NCBI RefSeq assembly: GCF_002078015.1
Contig: NZ_LWBP01000002.1
Coordinates: 124,001 to 188,000 of the forward strand
DNA length: 64,000 nucleotides
Reading direction: 5' to 3'
Source: Niastella populi
GTDB taxonomy: Bacteria; Bacteroidota; Bacteroidia; Chitinophagales; Chitinophagaceae
Part shown: piece by piece, positions 20,001-27,678 of the stretch
Position numbering within the stretch: the first letter of the stretch is position 1
Layout of the letters: the number at the start of each line of letters is the position of its first letter
Program-made: the position numbers and the translations under genes
The notes under the pieces: model-generated
Seen by the model: only the letters and a program-made list of their open reading frames with translations
Told to the model about the DNA's origin: nothing
The model's database searches: none

Positions 20001-20542
20001 ATTGTTTGAAAACCCACAGCTGAAATTTGCAGGCGATAATTGCCCGCTTTTACTCCTGTTATTACAAACTCACCTTTATTGTCGGCAGCGGTTCCCTTAT
20101 CGGTGCCTATTAAAACGATGGATGCATTGGGCAACGGCGAACCGGTTTCATCAGTTACCCGGCCTCGTATGCCTCCATCGAAAGGAAATTCTTCAGCAAT
20201 ACTCACATCCGCAACCTGTTCGCTTTTTTTGATCTTCTTAATGACGATGTTGCTGTTAAGCTGATCGTATCTCAAACCTGTATGTTGCAGCAGCTCTTCC
20301 AGCACCTGCATTACCGATGCGTTGGTTGCATGGTAGTTGATATGATCTACATTGACCACATCTGCCGTACGGTAAGTGAACGCCAGTTGCGTAAGGGATT
20401 CTATTTTTTTGAGCGCCTGCTTAAGGGAAGCATTTTTAAGATCGAGAGAGATCATGATCTTGTTCAGATCCTGGCCGCTCCCCGACCGCGCCATCAGAAG
20501 ACTGCTAAAAGTGAGTAATATGGCCAGGATGGAAATTCTCAT
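17093..20542 (-). CDS. SusC/RagA-family TonB-linked outer-membrane transporter with STN domain
   Basis: A 22-strand outer-membrane channel that imports nutrients with TonB energy. About 1149 residues from ATG 20542 (MRISILAILLTF, a clean signal peptide); the frame runs 32 codons further upstream. Domains in order: signal peptide, STN domain (about 30-110; LKNASLKQALKKIESLT) that contacts the anti-sigma factor, carboxypeptidase-like beta sandwich (about 125-205), TonB box and plug (LDEVVVTALG to about 370), then the barrel ending in aromatic LFSVNLNF. The STN domain together with the FecR and sigma genes just upstream indicates transport-coupled signalling that activates its own transcription. 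Confidence 0.96.
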   Translation of the reverse strand: MRISILAILLTFSSLLMARSGSGQDLNKIMISLDLKNASLKQALKKIESLTQLAFTYRTADVVNVDHINYHATNASVMQVLEELLQHTGLRYDQLNSNIVIKKIKKSEQVADVSIAEEFPFDGGIRGRVTDETGSPLPNASIVLIGTDKGTAADNKGEFVITGVKAGNYRLQISAVGFQTMIKDVVVKDDAVTDVSFELTAGNNKLDEVVVTALGIKREKRSLGYSTQEIKGEDLSNTKQTNVVNAMRGKVAGVQINSGGGAPGQGTRIIIRGIKSLSPTKDNQPLFVIDGILIDNSTITAGDAGAIRGLSNRASDINPDDIESMSILKGGAATALYGQAGSNGVVVITTKQAKAGKMRVNFSTTYGIDEVNKFPKVQKKFTQGYVGATSFVPEYDPKSFWPSWGPTVEEAKAIDPTHPEGIYHHYKQGFKSGNQFRTSINLSGGTEKALLTSSVSYFKQNGVLPNSDYKNISARLGGQFRFSDKLRFNPGLYFINSGGYRVNADRYNESLTYWSPRWNVMDYIKPDGTQNAYGNDNPVYGTATNRFKDNVNRIIGNVAFTYSPLQWLDLDYKFGMDYYSDFRRHAAPGPKGLPGEQVFGDNNLGFVNEYRIGNRILNSNVMLSFKKEWFEKLNTVLRVGNEVRDRKTSRLTATGSELDIPDLLTLNNAKVRSANQFEERYRIVSAYGDLTLGWKNYLFLSLTGRNEWSSALAIANRSFFYPSASLSYVFSDHIVLPGWLNFGKARVSVAEVGKDTDPYEINTYYGSSVITSTGQLTWTRSDIAGDPTLKPERTSTIEAGVELKLFDRIGIDFSWYKLNSRDQIIPVSLSPTTGFTGFILNAGELENKGIELVITATPLKTKDFTWNTTLNFTRNKNRVVSIREGITEIVVGSHFGYSSSTATFKYVPGSAVGDMYGTSYQRYYGSKTDDGVTVDNSLPIVIATSGSNAGFPLRDTKQRVLGNSQPNWLGGITNTFTWKDLSLSFLWETQQGLERYNQLGNFMSAFGIAKYTENRTETIVFNGVLPDGTPNTQAVYLGMGKVNGTGRDYGQGFYRNVHRGVTENFIEDASWVRLRNVSLGYSVPTKFFKGTPIQGITVSFTGNNLLLFTNYSGYDPESSSTNAGSNADGFSGFTYPQLRSYLFSVNLNF

Positions 20543-20796
20543 GATAAGTGCTTTGTTTTTCAAAAGCAAATGCCCGGGTTGATATGCACCAGAAATGCAT
20601 AACGTACTATGCCTGTACGTTTTTACATACAAATTCATAGCTTTGAATTGTTTTTAAGTAATTCTTTGAACAGGATTATTTTAAACACGCCGAACCGCTT
20701 CCAGGTCGCAACTGGGGCGGTTCTCTTTTTTTCCAATAATTATGGGGGTGAATATGTTGTTGTATTCATTGCAGTTGTGTTTTGGTATTATTTAAT

Positions 20797-21798
20797 TTAT
20801 TCAATCACATACATATCGTTCACCAGCTTTAACCGGGTGTCGGTCAAATTGCAAAGCACCTGTAATGCCCGCCCGATGCCTATCTCCCGCCGGAATGACG
20901 TCGATATGCGTTCGCCGGCCAGTGTTTTATTTTGTATCCTGATGGTTACATCATATATTCTTTCGAGGTCGGCAACAATATCACTAATGCGTTCATCATC
21001 ATAAACCAGGTTCCCCTGCTGCCAGGGCGCCGCCTCTGTAGCGGTGATATTCTTTTGTACTACCGGTTTATTTGCATCTATAACTTTAATCTGTTGTCCC
21101 TGTATCAGCGTGGCCACTTCCTTTTCATCATAGTTCACCTGTACTTTACCGCGGCTTACAGATACTACGACATTTTCCCTGTCCGGATATGCTTTGATAT
21201 TGAATGCAGTGCCAAGCACCCTGATGGTCACCTTTCCCGAATGAATAAGAAAGGGTTGTTTATCGGCATGCTTTACATCGAAATATGCTTCGCCCGTAAG
21301 AAAAACCTCTCTTTTATCTGTACCAAATGTTTGTGGATACTCCAGCGTACTGGCGGCATTCAGCCATACCTGGGTACTATCGGGCAACAACATGTATTTG
21401 TTCTCCGAACGGCCGGTGACATTTGCGGCTAATGGCTGTTTTTTATTTTTCTGTTTTTGTTGAACTGTGCTGAACATAAACCAGCCAAAACCTGCAATCA
21501 CCATTGCAACGCAGGCCGTTGCAACAACTAACCGGGGGCTTCGTTTTTGTGGTCTTACGCCGGCTACCTGTTGACCATGCCAGGCAGGCTCCGTTAACAC
21601 CAGGCGGCCACTTTCATTTACATAGGTAAGGGATGATGGGTCTGAATGGCCCGTTTCCTCGTATGCTTTTTTGATCAGTTCCCTTATCAGTTCATTATGG
21701 CCGGCTTCGTTGATGTAGGAAAAGAATTCGTCAAATTCCTTTCTCGTACAGCTATTGTTCAGGTATTGCCTGAATAAATATTTGATCCTTTCTTCCAT
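20797..21798 (-). CDS. FecR-type anti-sigma factor
   Basis: An inner-membrane regulator of 333 residues. The cytoplasmic N-terminal part (about 1-95) binds the sigma factor, a single membrane helix follows (LVVATACVAMVIAGFGWFMF, about 96-115), then the periplasmic FecR domain (SENKYMLLPDSTQVWLNA, TGEAYFDVKH, VLGTAFNIKAY) and a C-terminal DUF4974 domain (about 260-333, ending DMYVIE) that resembles STN. It relays occupancy of the SusC transporter to the ECF sigma factor encoded 70 bases upstream. Confidence 0.95.
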   Translation of the reverse strand: MEERIKYLFRQYLNNSCTRKEFDEFFSYINEAGHNELIRELIKKAYEETGHSDPSSLTYVNESGRLVLTEPAWHGQQVAGVRPQKRSPRLVVATACVAMVIAGFGWFMFSTVQQKQKNKKQPLAANVTGRSENKYMLLPDSTQVWLNAASTLEYPQTFGTDKREVFLTGEAYFDVKHADKQPFLIHSGKVTIRVLGTAFNIKAYPDRENVVVSVSRGKVQVNYDEKEVATLIQGQQIKVIDANKPVVQKNITATEAAPWQQGNLVYDDERISDIVADLERIYDVTIRIQNKTLAGERISTSFRREIGIGRALQVLCNLTDTRLKLVNDMYVIE

Positions 21799-21870
21799 TG
21801 AAAAATGGTTGTCCTATTAATGTTAGACGAAGCAACCGAAGCAGGTTCCTATTCGGGAGTAAAATTTTTT

Positions 21871-22437
21871 TTAGAAAAACGGCATTAAGAAACGCGCGCT
21901 TTTAAGCAGGAATAACCGTATGGATTGCAATGCGGTTGACAACTGATTCTTGACAGTATGCTTTGAAATAGCCAGGTGATCGGCTATTTCCTGATAGTTG
22001 AGGCCTTTTTCGCGATTCAGAAAGTAGATGAGCTTGCGCTGAGGGGGTAACTGATCCACCGCTTTGTGAATGATCTGGTTGTATTCACGCGCCGACACCT
22101 TTTCTTCGGTTTCGTTTAATTGTTCGGGTTGATTTTTCCAGATGGCTTCTTTCAACCGGCTGTCGGCTGCCGCTTTGCGTAAAAAATCTATCACCTTATT
22201 TTCTGTAAGCCGGTATAACCAGGCTTCTATATTGTGAATAGACTGTAGCTGAAACCGGTTCTCCCATAATTTCAAAAACACTTCCTGAATGATATCCCTT
22301 GCATATTGATCAGAACGCGTAAGCTTCAATACAAGGGTATGCAGCCTGTATTCGTGTTTTTTAAAAAGATCGGCAAAGAGGAGTTCCAAAGCGTGCTCTT
22401 CGCTGTTATCGTTCCTATTTGAAATAAGTTCATTCAT
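21871..22437 (-). CDS. ECF RNA polymerase sigma-70 factor (Bacteroidota FecI-like)
   Basis: A sigma factor of 188 residues with region 2 (ARDIIQEVFLKLWENR, then NIEAWLYRLTENKVIDFLRK) and region 4 (LPPQRKLIYFLNREKGLNYQEIADHLAISKHTVKNQLSTAL, a helix-turn-helix). It is expected to direct transcription of the downstream FecR-SusC-SusD genes when released by FecR. All four genes are on the same strand in the usual order sigma, anti-sigma, SusC, SusD. Confidence 0.95.
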   Translation of the reverse strand: MNELISNRNDNSEEHALELLFADLFKKHEYRLHTLVLKLTRSDQYARDIIQEVFLKLWENRFQLQSIHNIEAWLYRLTENKVIDFLRKAAADSRLKEAIWKNQPEQLNETEEKVSAREYNQIIHKAVDQLPPQRKLIYFLNREKGLNYQEIADHLAISKHTVKNQLSTALQSIRLFLLKSARFLMPFF

Positions 22438-22440
22438 TGC

Positions 22441-22592
22441 CGAATGTGATAATGTGATGATTCGATAATTTGATAACTATTCAATTAATGGCCATCCTGT
22501 AAACACAAAGCTCACGCGTAAGCATACAATACAACCAGTATTTCATTATCACTACCCGTTCCGACTTTTGTCGGGAATATCGAATTATCAGA
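22441..22592. repeat. Near-palindromic intergenic element (GATAATTCGATA words)
   Basis: Between the sigma gene and the DUF1080 gene. The left side has GATTCGATAATTTGATAA words; the right side has ATATCGAATTATCAGATC, whose complement re-uses the same words. A smaller hairpin TTCCGAC-TTTT-GTCGGGA (22559-22576) lies inside, possibly a weak terminator for the DUF1080 gene. It resembles in style the other word-built elements in this window. Confidence 0.4.
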
Positions 22593-22596
22593 TCAG

Positions 22597-23328
22597 CTAA
22601 TTAATCTTCCGCAGCTTTATATTTTTAAACCATATGCCCCCGCCATGGTCCTGTAAAGCGATATGCCCCTTTTTGGCCATACCATATGCTTTTGCTTCTT
22701 TCCATTTACCGTTTTCTTTCAATTCCTTCCAGGCCGGGGTCCAGAACTCATACTCCACCACTTTCTTTCCGTTCAGCCAGTGCTCAACATGTGCATCTTT
22801 TACCAGAATGGTGGTGTGATTGTATTCGCCGGCCGGTTTTGCGGCGAGCTCAAGGGGCGGATACATGGCATAGCCGGAACCGCTTTTTTGCCATGCCTCC
22901 AGTTTCTGTGAGTAGCCTTCATCGTCGATCAGTTGGTATTCAGGGCCGGTTTCATAGCTGGCCCCGCCGGTTTCTTCCACGCGATAAATAATGCCGCTAT
23001 TGGCGCCTTTGTCCACTTTCCAGTCTATCGACAGTTCAAAATTATCGTATTGATCTACCGTAATGAGGTCGGCACGCTCTTTGGCATCTTTCGATTTACA
23101 GTATAGCTGTCCGTTTATCACTTCCCAGCTATCGTAGGGTTTGTTATTATAGGCCCGCCACCCGTTGGTGTTTTGGCCATTAAATAATAAAAACCAGCCG
23201 GCCTGCCGCTCCTGGGCCGTGAGAACGTTGTTTTTTTCCTGTTCGGGGTGCGAAGCCCCTAAAAATGCGCTGGATAATATGGTTGCAGAAAACAGCATCA
23301 ACTTTTTTGTTGTAATGGTATTCAACAT
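22597..23328 (-). CDS. DUF1080 / 3-keto-disaccharide hydrolase-type secreted protein
   Basis: About 243 residues from ATG 23328 (MLNTITTKKL), with a signal peptide ending near GASHPE. The DUF1080 domain has a concanavalin-like beta sandwich; signature stretches are GWFLLFNGQNTNGWRAY, WEVINGQLYCK, NFELSIDWKVDKGANSGIIYR, GPEYQLIDDEGY and HIALQDHGGGIWFKNIKLR. Some relatives hydrolyse 3-keto-glycosides, others are uncharacterised. It lies upstream of the sigma gene on the same strand but with about 160 bases and a palindromic element between, so coregulation with the SusCD locus is uncertain. Confidence 0.92.
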   Translation of the reverse strand: MLNTITTKKLMLFSATILSSAFLGASHPEQEKNNVLTAQERQAGWFLLFNGQNTNGWRAYNNKPYDSWEVINGQLYCKSKDAKERADLITVDQYDNFELSIDWKVDKGANSGIIYRVEETGGASYETGPEYQLIDDEGYSQKLEAWQKSGSGYAMYPPLELAAKPAGEYNHTTILVKDAHVEHWLNGKKVVEYEFWTPAWKELKENGKWKEAKAYGMAKKGHIALQDHGGGIWFKNIKLRKIN

Positions 23329-23431
23329 TTTGATTGATTTGATAAGGATTTGCAGGCCTCTATTCATATCTAAAATACTAAAAAAATGCCTCCGGCGGCA
23401 CCAAAATTTTCCGTTTCGTAAAGAGAATGAA

Positions 23432-23462
23432 TTGGTTAATCAACCATTGACCTGTACTTTTG
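23432..23462 (+). promoter_or_regulatory. Bacteroidota-type promoter of the superoxide dismutase gene
   Basis: TTG at 23432-23434 and TACTTTTG at 23455-23462 are separated by 20 bases, matching the TTG / TAnnTTTG consensus. Transcription would start near 23469, about 45 bases before the ATG. Confidence 0.75.
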
Positions 23463-23515
23463 TTACCTTTTGAAAGAACAACCATAAATCTTCAACAATT
23501 TAAAATTTTAGTGTT

Positions 23516-24124
23516 ATGGCATTTACACTACCGGCGCTTCCTTATGCACACGATGCACTGGAACCGCATATTGACGCACTGACGATGCAGATTCATCATG
23601 GCAAACATCACCAGGCTTACGTTGACAATCTGAACAAAGCTATTGCGGGTACTCCCAATGAAAATAAATCGCTGGAAGAACTGTTAAAATCTGCCGGCGC
23701 TATCAGCCCTGCGGTTCGTAATAATGGCGGTGGTCACTGGAACCACTCTTTCTTCTGGGAATTGCTGGCCCCCAATGCCGGCGGACAGCCCACCGGCGCA
23801 CTGGCCGATGCCATCAACGATGTTTTTGGTTCTTTCGATAGCTTTAAAGAAAAATTCAATACCGCCGGCGCTACGCGTTTCGGAAGCGGTTGGGCATGGC
23901 TGATCATCAACAATGGCACCCTGCAAATTACTTCTACTCCTAACCAGGACAACCCCCTGATGGATGTGGCTGAAGTAAAAGGCACACCCATCTTAGGTAT
24001 CGACGTTTGGGAACACGCTTATTATCTGAAATATCAGAACCGTCGTCCCGAGTACCTGACAAACATCTGGAATGCTATTAACTGGAACAAAGTAGCCGAA
24101 AACTTCGCAAAAGCTGCGAAATAA
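23516..24124 (+). CDS. sodA: Superoxide dismutase, Mn-type (Fe/Mn family)
   Basis: Converts superoxide to oxygen and hydrogen peroxide in the cytoplasm; there is no signal peptide. 202 residues. Metal ligands are His27 (MQIHH), His77 (HWNHSFFW), Asp163 and His167 (DVWEHAYY). Gly at residue 73, with Gln144 in NQDNPLM, is the pattern of manganese enzymes; iron enzymes carry the active-site Gln before WNH instead. A cambialistic enzyme is still possible. It has its own promoter and a strong terminator, so it is a monocistronic unit. Confidence 0.96.
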   Translation: MAFTLPALPYAHDALEPHIDALTMQIHHGKHHQAYVDNLNKAIAGTPNENKSLEELLKSAGAISPAVRNNGGGHWNHSFFWELLAPNAGGQPTGALADAINDVFGSFDSFKEKFNTAGATRFGSGWAWLIINNGTLQITSTPNQDNPLMDVAEVKGTPILGIDVWEHAYYLKYQNRRPEYLTNIWNAINWNKVAENFAKAAK

Positions 24125-24144
24125 CAAGCTTTGCTATTATATTA

Positions 24145-24174
24145 AATCCCGGTTTTACCGGGATTCTTTTTTTT
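24145..24174 (+). terminator. Intrinsic terminator after sodA
   Basis: An 8-bp perfect stem AATCCCGG / CCGGGATT with loop TTTTA, then C and eight T. Confidence 0.92.
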
Positions 24175-24195
24175 AACCTTTCAAAATATAGCCCA

Positions 24196-24804
24196 ATGAA
24201 ATGTACCTTGTTTAGTACGATGCTTGCCGTGATGTGTTTTGCAGCCTGTTCACCTGGCGTTCAGAAGAAAGTGAAAATTATGGCCAGCGGAAAGATCGCG
24301 GTTGATGAAGCTACAAAAACAGTTACCCTTACCCCCGGAACCCAACACAATGAAGCTGACATCGTTCTTTCTGAAAAAGATAAAGGTGTTACCGTAAAAA
24401 GCCCCGAAGGCGAAAATGTATATGAAACACCCGATGGTGGCACGTACATTCTGAATCTGAAAACCGATACCCTCATCGGCAATATGGTGAATTTTGGAAA
24501 CAGCGGCGCTCCTTCCTCACTCACCAACGAACAACTCGACCAAATCATCGACAGCACCCAGCAGTTGATCAACGGCCAGAATGCAAGCGACGAAAAGAAA
24601 ACCTATTTCCTCCTGCCCAAAACCATCAAAAAGCTTACATCCAACACAAACGCCCAGTTGATAAACCCATATAACAATATTCCCGGCTCAGTAAGTGTAG
24701 ATAAAGACGGTAAAACACCTGAGATCTATAAATTCAATACCGCCAAGCAAAAAAGAGAAACATTGAATGAATTAATAATACGAATGGGCAGGAACACTAA
24801 TTAA
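24196..24804 (+). CDS. Predicted lipoprotein of unknown function
   Basis: 202 residues with a lipoprotein signal peptide and lipobox (CFAAC|SPGVQ). The mature part has a beta-rich segment (VTLTPGTQHNEADIVLSEKD) and then a polar helical half rich in Asn, Gln and Thr. I do not recognise a known domain. It begins about 20 bases after the sodA terminator, so it needs its own promoter or read-through. It ends next to a palindromic element. Confidence 0.8.
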   Translation: MKCTLFSTMLAVMCFAACSPGVQKKVKIMASGKIAVDEATKTVTLTPGTQHNEADIVLSEKDKGVTVKSPEGENVYETPDGGTYILNLKTDTLIGNMVNFGNSGAPSSLTNEQLDQIIDSTQQLINGQNASDEKKTYFLLPKTIKKLTSNTNAQLINPYNNIPGSVSVDKDGKTPEIYKFNTAKQKRETLNELIIRMGRNTN

Positions 24805-24822
24805 GATTGAATAGTAATACTG

Positions 24823-24868
24823 AATGTCGAATGTCGAAGGGTAATAACCAAGGCATTCGACATTTCAT
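24823..24868. repeat. Inverted repeat of AATGTCGAATG words after the lipoprotein gene
   Basis: The 11-base arms AATGTCGAATG (24823-24833) and CATTCGACATT (24854-24864) are perfect complements around 20 bases. The right arm is followed by TCATTTTA, so it can act as a weak terminator. The word ATGTCGA is repeated within the left side, the pattern seen in the other elements of this window. Confidence 0.65.
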
Positions 24869-24935
24869 TTTATGTAAGCGCTGTACAGACTTTGAAACTT
24901 GCCAGTATTCCTTTTTTAATTTTTCATTCTTCATT

Positions 24936-25166
24936 TCAGGGCACCGGATCATATCCATGCCCGCCCCACGGATGGCAGCGGCTTAACCGCTTTACAGTAA
25001 GCCAAAACCCTTTAAATACACCATACTTTCTAAACGCTTCAAGAGAATACTGCGAACAGGTTGGCGTGAACCGGCACTTTGGCCCAAGGAGGGGAGAAAT
25101 TACCCACTGATAAAATTTTATCAATGCAATAAAGGGTAAACTTAAGATGCGAAGCAATACTTTCAT
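24936..25166 (-). CDS. yidD: Membrane protein insertion efficiency factor
   Basis: A small protein of 76 residues thought to assist YidC-dependent membrane protein insertion. The family motif is complete: [20 protein letters not shown] with three conserved Cys (the third is in [16 protein letters not shown]). An amphipathic, hydrophobic N-terminus associates with the membrane. It follows rnpA by about 45 bases, the classic rpmH-rnpA-yidD order; yidC is not in the window. Confidence 0.95.
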   Translation of the reverse strand: MKVLLRILSLPFIALIKFYQWVISPLLGPKCRFTPTCSQYSLEAFRKYGVFKGFWLTVKRLSRCHPWGGHGYDPVP

Positions 25167-25210
25167 TTCACTGGCTGTTGATTAAACATTACTCAAATAA
25201 CAAAAGGCTG

Positions 25211-25603
25211 TTATACTTCCGCTATGGTGCGTATAAGCTTCGCCAACACTACCTCTGTTTTTTCCTTTATCAACGCATATTCGGGAAGCTCTTTGCCCGT
25301 ATAAATTAAGAATAACGCAAGCCTTCGCTGTTTTGTTTGCAAAGCCTGTTCCAGCGGCGCTTTTTGCAACCGGTACGCTTCGCGCATCAGGCGCTTTATG
25401 CGGTTGCGGTCAACGGCCCTTTTGAAGTTACGACTGCTCACACTGAAGCCCGCCTGCAAGGGAACCGCCAGCAACTCATCAACTATTTTGTATTGAACCC
25501 GTATGGGAAATGCAGCAACAGCCCTGCCTTCACCAAACAACTGCTCAATGATCTTGCGGCGTTTTAACCGCTCGGTTTTATTTAATGTATACTTTTTCTC
25601 CAT
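25211..25603 (-). CDS. rnpA: Ribonuclease P protein component
   Basis: The protein subunit that helps the RNase P ribozyme process the 5' ends of tRNAs. It has 130 residues, basic. The RNP motif is present as RNFKRAVDRNRIKRLMREAYR (about residues 58-78), and the N-terminal LNKTERLKRRKIIEQLF is typical. It lies between rpmH and yidD. A hairpin in the rpmH-rnpA gap probably lowers its expression relative to L34. Confidence 0.95.
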   Translation of the reverse strand: MEKKYTLNKTERLKRRKIIEQLFGEGRAVAAFPIRVQYKIVDELLAVPLQAGFSVSSRNFKRAVDRNRIKRLMREAYRLQKAPLEQALQTKQRRLALFLIYTGKELPEYALIKEKTEVVLAKLIRTIAEV

Positions 25604-25622
25604 CGGGTTAACCCAAAAATAA

Positions 25623-25664
25623 AATAGTCCCGCCTCGGTTTAACCAAAACGGGACTATTAATTA
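25623..25664 (-). terminator. Terminator-like hairpin between rpmH and rnpA
   Basis: The perfect 10-bp arms AATAGTCCCG and CGGGACTATT (25623-25632 and 25650-25659) enclose 17 bases. On the minus strand the hairpin is followed by TTATTTTTG. It is placed after rpmH and before rnpA, so it likely works as a partial terminator. Confidence 0.8.
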
Positions 25665-25707
25665 TTTGAACTGTCGGCCATTGCCCAATACGGGTAGGGC
25701 AAACAGA

Positions 25708-25863
25708 CTATTTCAATTTTCTTTCGTCGGAAACAGTCAGCTTTTTACGTCCTTTTTTACGACGTGCTGCCAGTACCTTACGGCCATTGGCATCTTGCAT
25801 ACGCTTACGGAAACCGTGAACAGTTTTACGACGACGGCGGTGCGGTTGAAATGTACGTTTCAT
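25708..25863 (-). CDS. rpmH: 50S ribosomal protein L34
   Basis: A very basic 51-residue protein beginning [20 protein letters not shown], with [21 protein letters not shown] following; this is L34 along its full length. It is too short for ordinary size cut-offs but unmistakable. It is the first gene of the rpmH-rnpA-yidD set. dnaA is not adjacent, so the gene order does not mark a replication origin here. Confidence 0.97.
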   Translation of the reverse strand: MKRTFQPHRRRRKTVHGFRKRMQDANGRKVLAARRKKGRKKLTVSDERKLK

Positions 25864-25894
25864 AATTTATTTCTTTTTTACACAATTTGAAATA

Positions 25895-25915
25895 TGATCC
25901 GGGAGAAGCGGATCA
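25895..25915 (-). promoter_or_regulatory. Small hairpin in the rpmH leader
   Basis: The arms TGATCCG and CGGATCA form a 7-bp stem with loop GGAGAAG (as read on the + strand), about 32-52 bases before the L34 ATG. It could be a leader structure or part of the promoter region; there is no further support. Confidence 0.35.
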
Positions 25916-26026
25916 GGTTCCAGTTTTGCAGACGAGCCACCATGCCCGCCCCGCCATAAGCGGATGAAAGGACCGCAAAGGTAAAGAATGAAAACTGAAG
26001 TATGAAACGTGAAAGAACAAAAATGT

Positions 26027-26884
26027 TCAATAAATATGGTCCACTACCGGAATACTATTATCCAAATCGACATGATTTGAACGCACCGGTTGCCCGAAGA
26101 ATATACTTGCATGGTTATCAAAGTCTTCAGTTGAGTCGGTAGTATAAAATACCCGCCCGCCGTTTTTAGTGCACCGGTTTTCAAGCTCAGTATGCCTTCC
26201 CAGGTAATCGGTAAGACTACCGGCCACTATTTCACCCTGCGACACAAGGGTAACCCCGGCCGGCAAAAACTGTAGTATTTTATCCCGTAATAGCGGGTAA
26301 TGGGTGCAGGCCAGCAGCAAAGTATCTATACCTGCATCGGCCCTCATAATATGGTCTATATGCTTCTTTACGAAATAATCGGCGCCCGGTTGCTGGTGCT
26401 CATTATTCTCAACAATTGGCACCCACATGGGGCATGCTTCCTGGTGAACTGTGATATCAGGGAAGAACTTTTCGATCTCAATTAAGTAAGAACCCGATTG
26501 CACCGTTCCGTTGGTAGCGAGGATGCCTATTTTGCGCGACCGGGTAAAGTTACCGATGATCTCGGTTGTTGGCCGTATGACGCCCAACACCCGGTTATCG
26601 GGACTAAGTTTCTCCAGATCGTTCTGTTGTATGGTGCGTAGCGCTTTGGCCGATGCGGTATTACAGGCCAGTATCACCAGCGGGCAGCCCTGTTGAAAGA
26701 ACCATTCGACACACTGCAGCGTATACCGGTATACTGTATCAAATGACCGGTTACCATAGGGAGCCCGGGCATTATCGCCGAGGTAGATATAATCGTATTG
26801 GGGTAGCCTTTTTACGATCTCCTTCATAACCGTAAGCCCGCCATAACCTGAATCGAAAATGCCAATGGGTTGCGCTGTAACCAT
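26027..26884 (-). CDS. murI: Glutamate racemase
   Basis: Makes D-glutamate for peptidoglycan. About 285 residues. The start is IGIFDSGYGGLTVMKEI. The two catalytic Cys are in ILACNTASAKA (about residue 75) and LLACTHYPLL (about 190). An in-frame ATG two codons further upstream (26890) is also possible. It lies downstream of the bamA-ompH-ompH group but is separated from it by a strong terminator, so it needs its own promoter. Confidence 0.95.
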   Translation of the reverse strand: MVTAQPIGIFDSGYGGLTVMKEIVKRLPQYDYIYLGDNARAPYGNRSFDTVYRYTLQCVEWFFQQGCPLVILACNTASAKALRTIQQNDLEKLSPDNRVLGVIRPTTEIIGNFTRSRKIGILATNGTVQSGSYLIEIEKFFPDITVHQEACPMWVPIVENNEHQQPGADYFVKKHIDHIMRADAGIDTLLLACTHYPLLRDKILQFLPAGVTLVSQGEIVAGSLTDYLGRHTELENRCTKNGGRVFYTTDSTEDFDNHASIFFGQPVRSNHVDLDNSIPVVDHIY

Positions 26885-26955
26885 AAACAAATTTACCCCC
26901 TATCCCCCTAAAGAAGGAAGATTATTTGACGCGATTGAATCATCAACGGTAAAGA

Positions 26956-26983
26956 AAAAGCCGCTCCAGACGAAGCGGCTTTT
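26956..26983 (-). terminator. Terminator downstream of the ompH pair
   Basis: The perfect 10-bp stem AAAAGCCGCT / AGCGGCTTTT has an 8-base loop and runs into T on the minus strand. It closes the uppS-bamA-ompH transcript ahead of murI. Confidence 0.9.
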
Positions 26984-27014
26984 ATAAGTATTTTATCTGT
27001 TCTCCTTGTGCTTA

Positions 27015-27557
27015 TTATTTTTTAGGCGCTGCAGCAGGTGTATTTGCTGTGGGCAATTTGATACTCAGCTTCTTAGCAACAAGCGGCAGAATATCGTCGC
27101 CGGGAGGGGCTACAAGCAGGGCCTCTTTTTCGAATACATATCCGTAACCGTTTTCTTTAGCTACTGATTGTACCGCATCGTAAGCCTTTTTGTTGATGGG
27201 CCCCAGCAGTTCCTGCTGGCGTTGTTGTAATTGCTGTTGAATGCGCTCTTCCTCACTGCCCAGTTCCTGACCCATTTTAGTGAGTTCATTTCTTTTTACG
27301 GTTTTAACTGCAGTGGTTAAAGTAGCGGAATCCTTGTTGTATTTTTCAACAGCTGCATAAAATGCATTCTGTTTATCGGTATAATTTTGAACCAGGGCAT
27401 TACGCAGTTCCTGCAGGGTAGAATCGGCTTTTTTGGTTTCAGGCATTACGCTCACTAATTCCTGTGAACTAATGTACCCGATCTTTGATTGAGCCTTTGC
27501 TTCACCAGCGGCTACAAGGCTCAGGGCGAACAACGTTACGGAAAGAAACTTTTTCAT
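27015..27557 (-). CDS. OmpH/Skp-family periplasmic chaperone (second copy)
   Basis: Skp-like proteins hold unfolded outer-membrane proteins on the way to BamA. 180 residues with a signal peptide (MKKFLSVTLFALSLVAAGEAKAQ). The body is a long charged coiled coil (about residues 45-130; EERIQQQLQQRQQELLG), the tentacle arms of Skp. The C-terminal core has VAKENGYGYVFEKEALLVAPPGDDI. It is paralogous to the gene just upstream (27679-28188). The C-terminus is Pro/Ala-rich. Confidence 0.93.
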   Translation of the reverse strand: MKKFLSVTLFALSLVAAGEAKAQSKIGYISSQELVSVMPETKKADSTLQELRNALVQNYTDKQNAFYAAVEKYNKDSATLTTAVKTVKRNELTKMGQELGSEEERIQQQLQQRQQELLGPINKKAYDAVQSVAKENGYGYVFEKEALLVAPPGDDILPLVAKKLSIKLPTANTPAAAPKK

Positions 27558-27678
27558 TTAATTTTCAATTTTGTTTAGCACCCTTAGCCAGTTTTCTGTT
27601 GCCTGTGGGTGGACGGTTATTTTTAGTTTAAGTTGAAAAAAACCTCTTGGTGGTTGTTTCCCCTTTTTATCTTAGGAT

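Noticed and set aside
25708-25863. The rpmH-rnpA position as a sign of a replication origin
   Set aside because: No dnaA, no DnaA-box cluster seen; in Bacteroidota this gene pair is often away from the origin.
26888-26895. TAAATTTG on the minus strand at the start of murI as a promoter
   Set aside because: The box overlaps the start codon, so the transcript would begin inside the gene unless leaderless; no -33 element.
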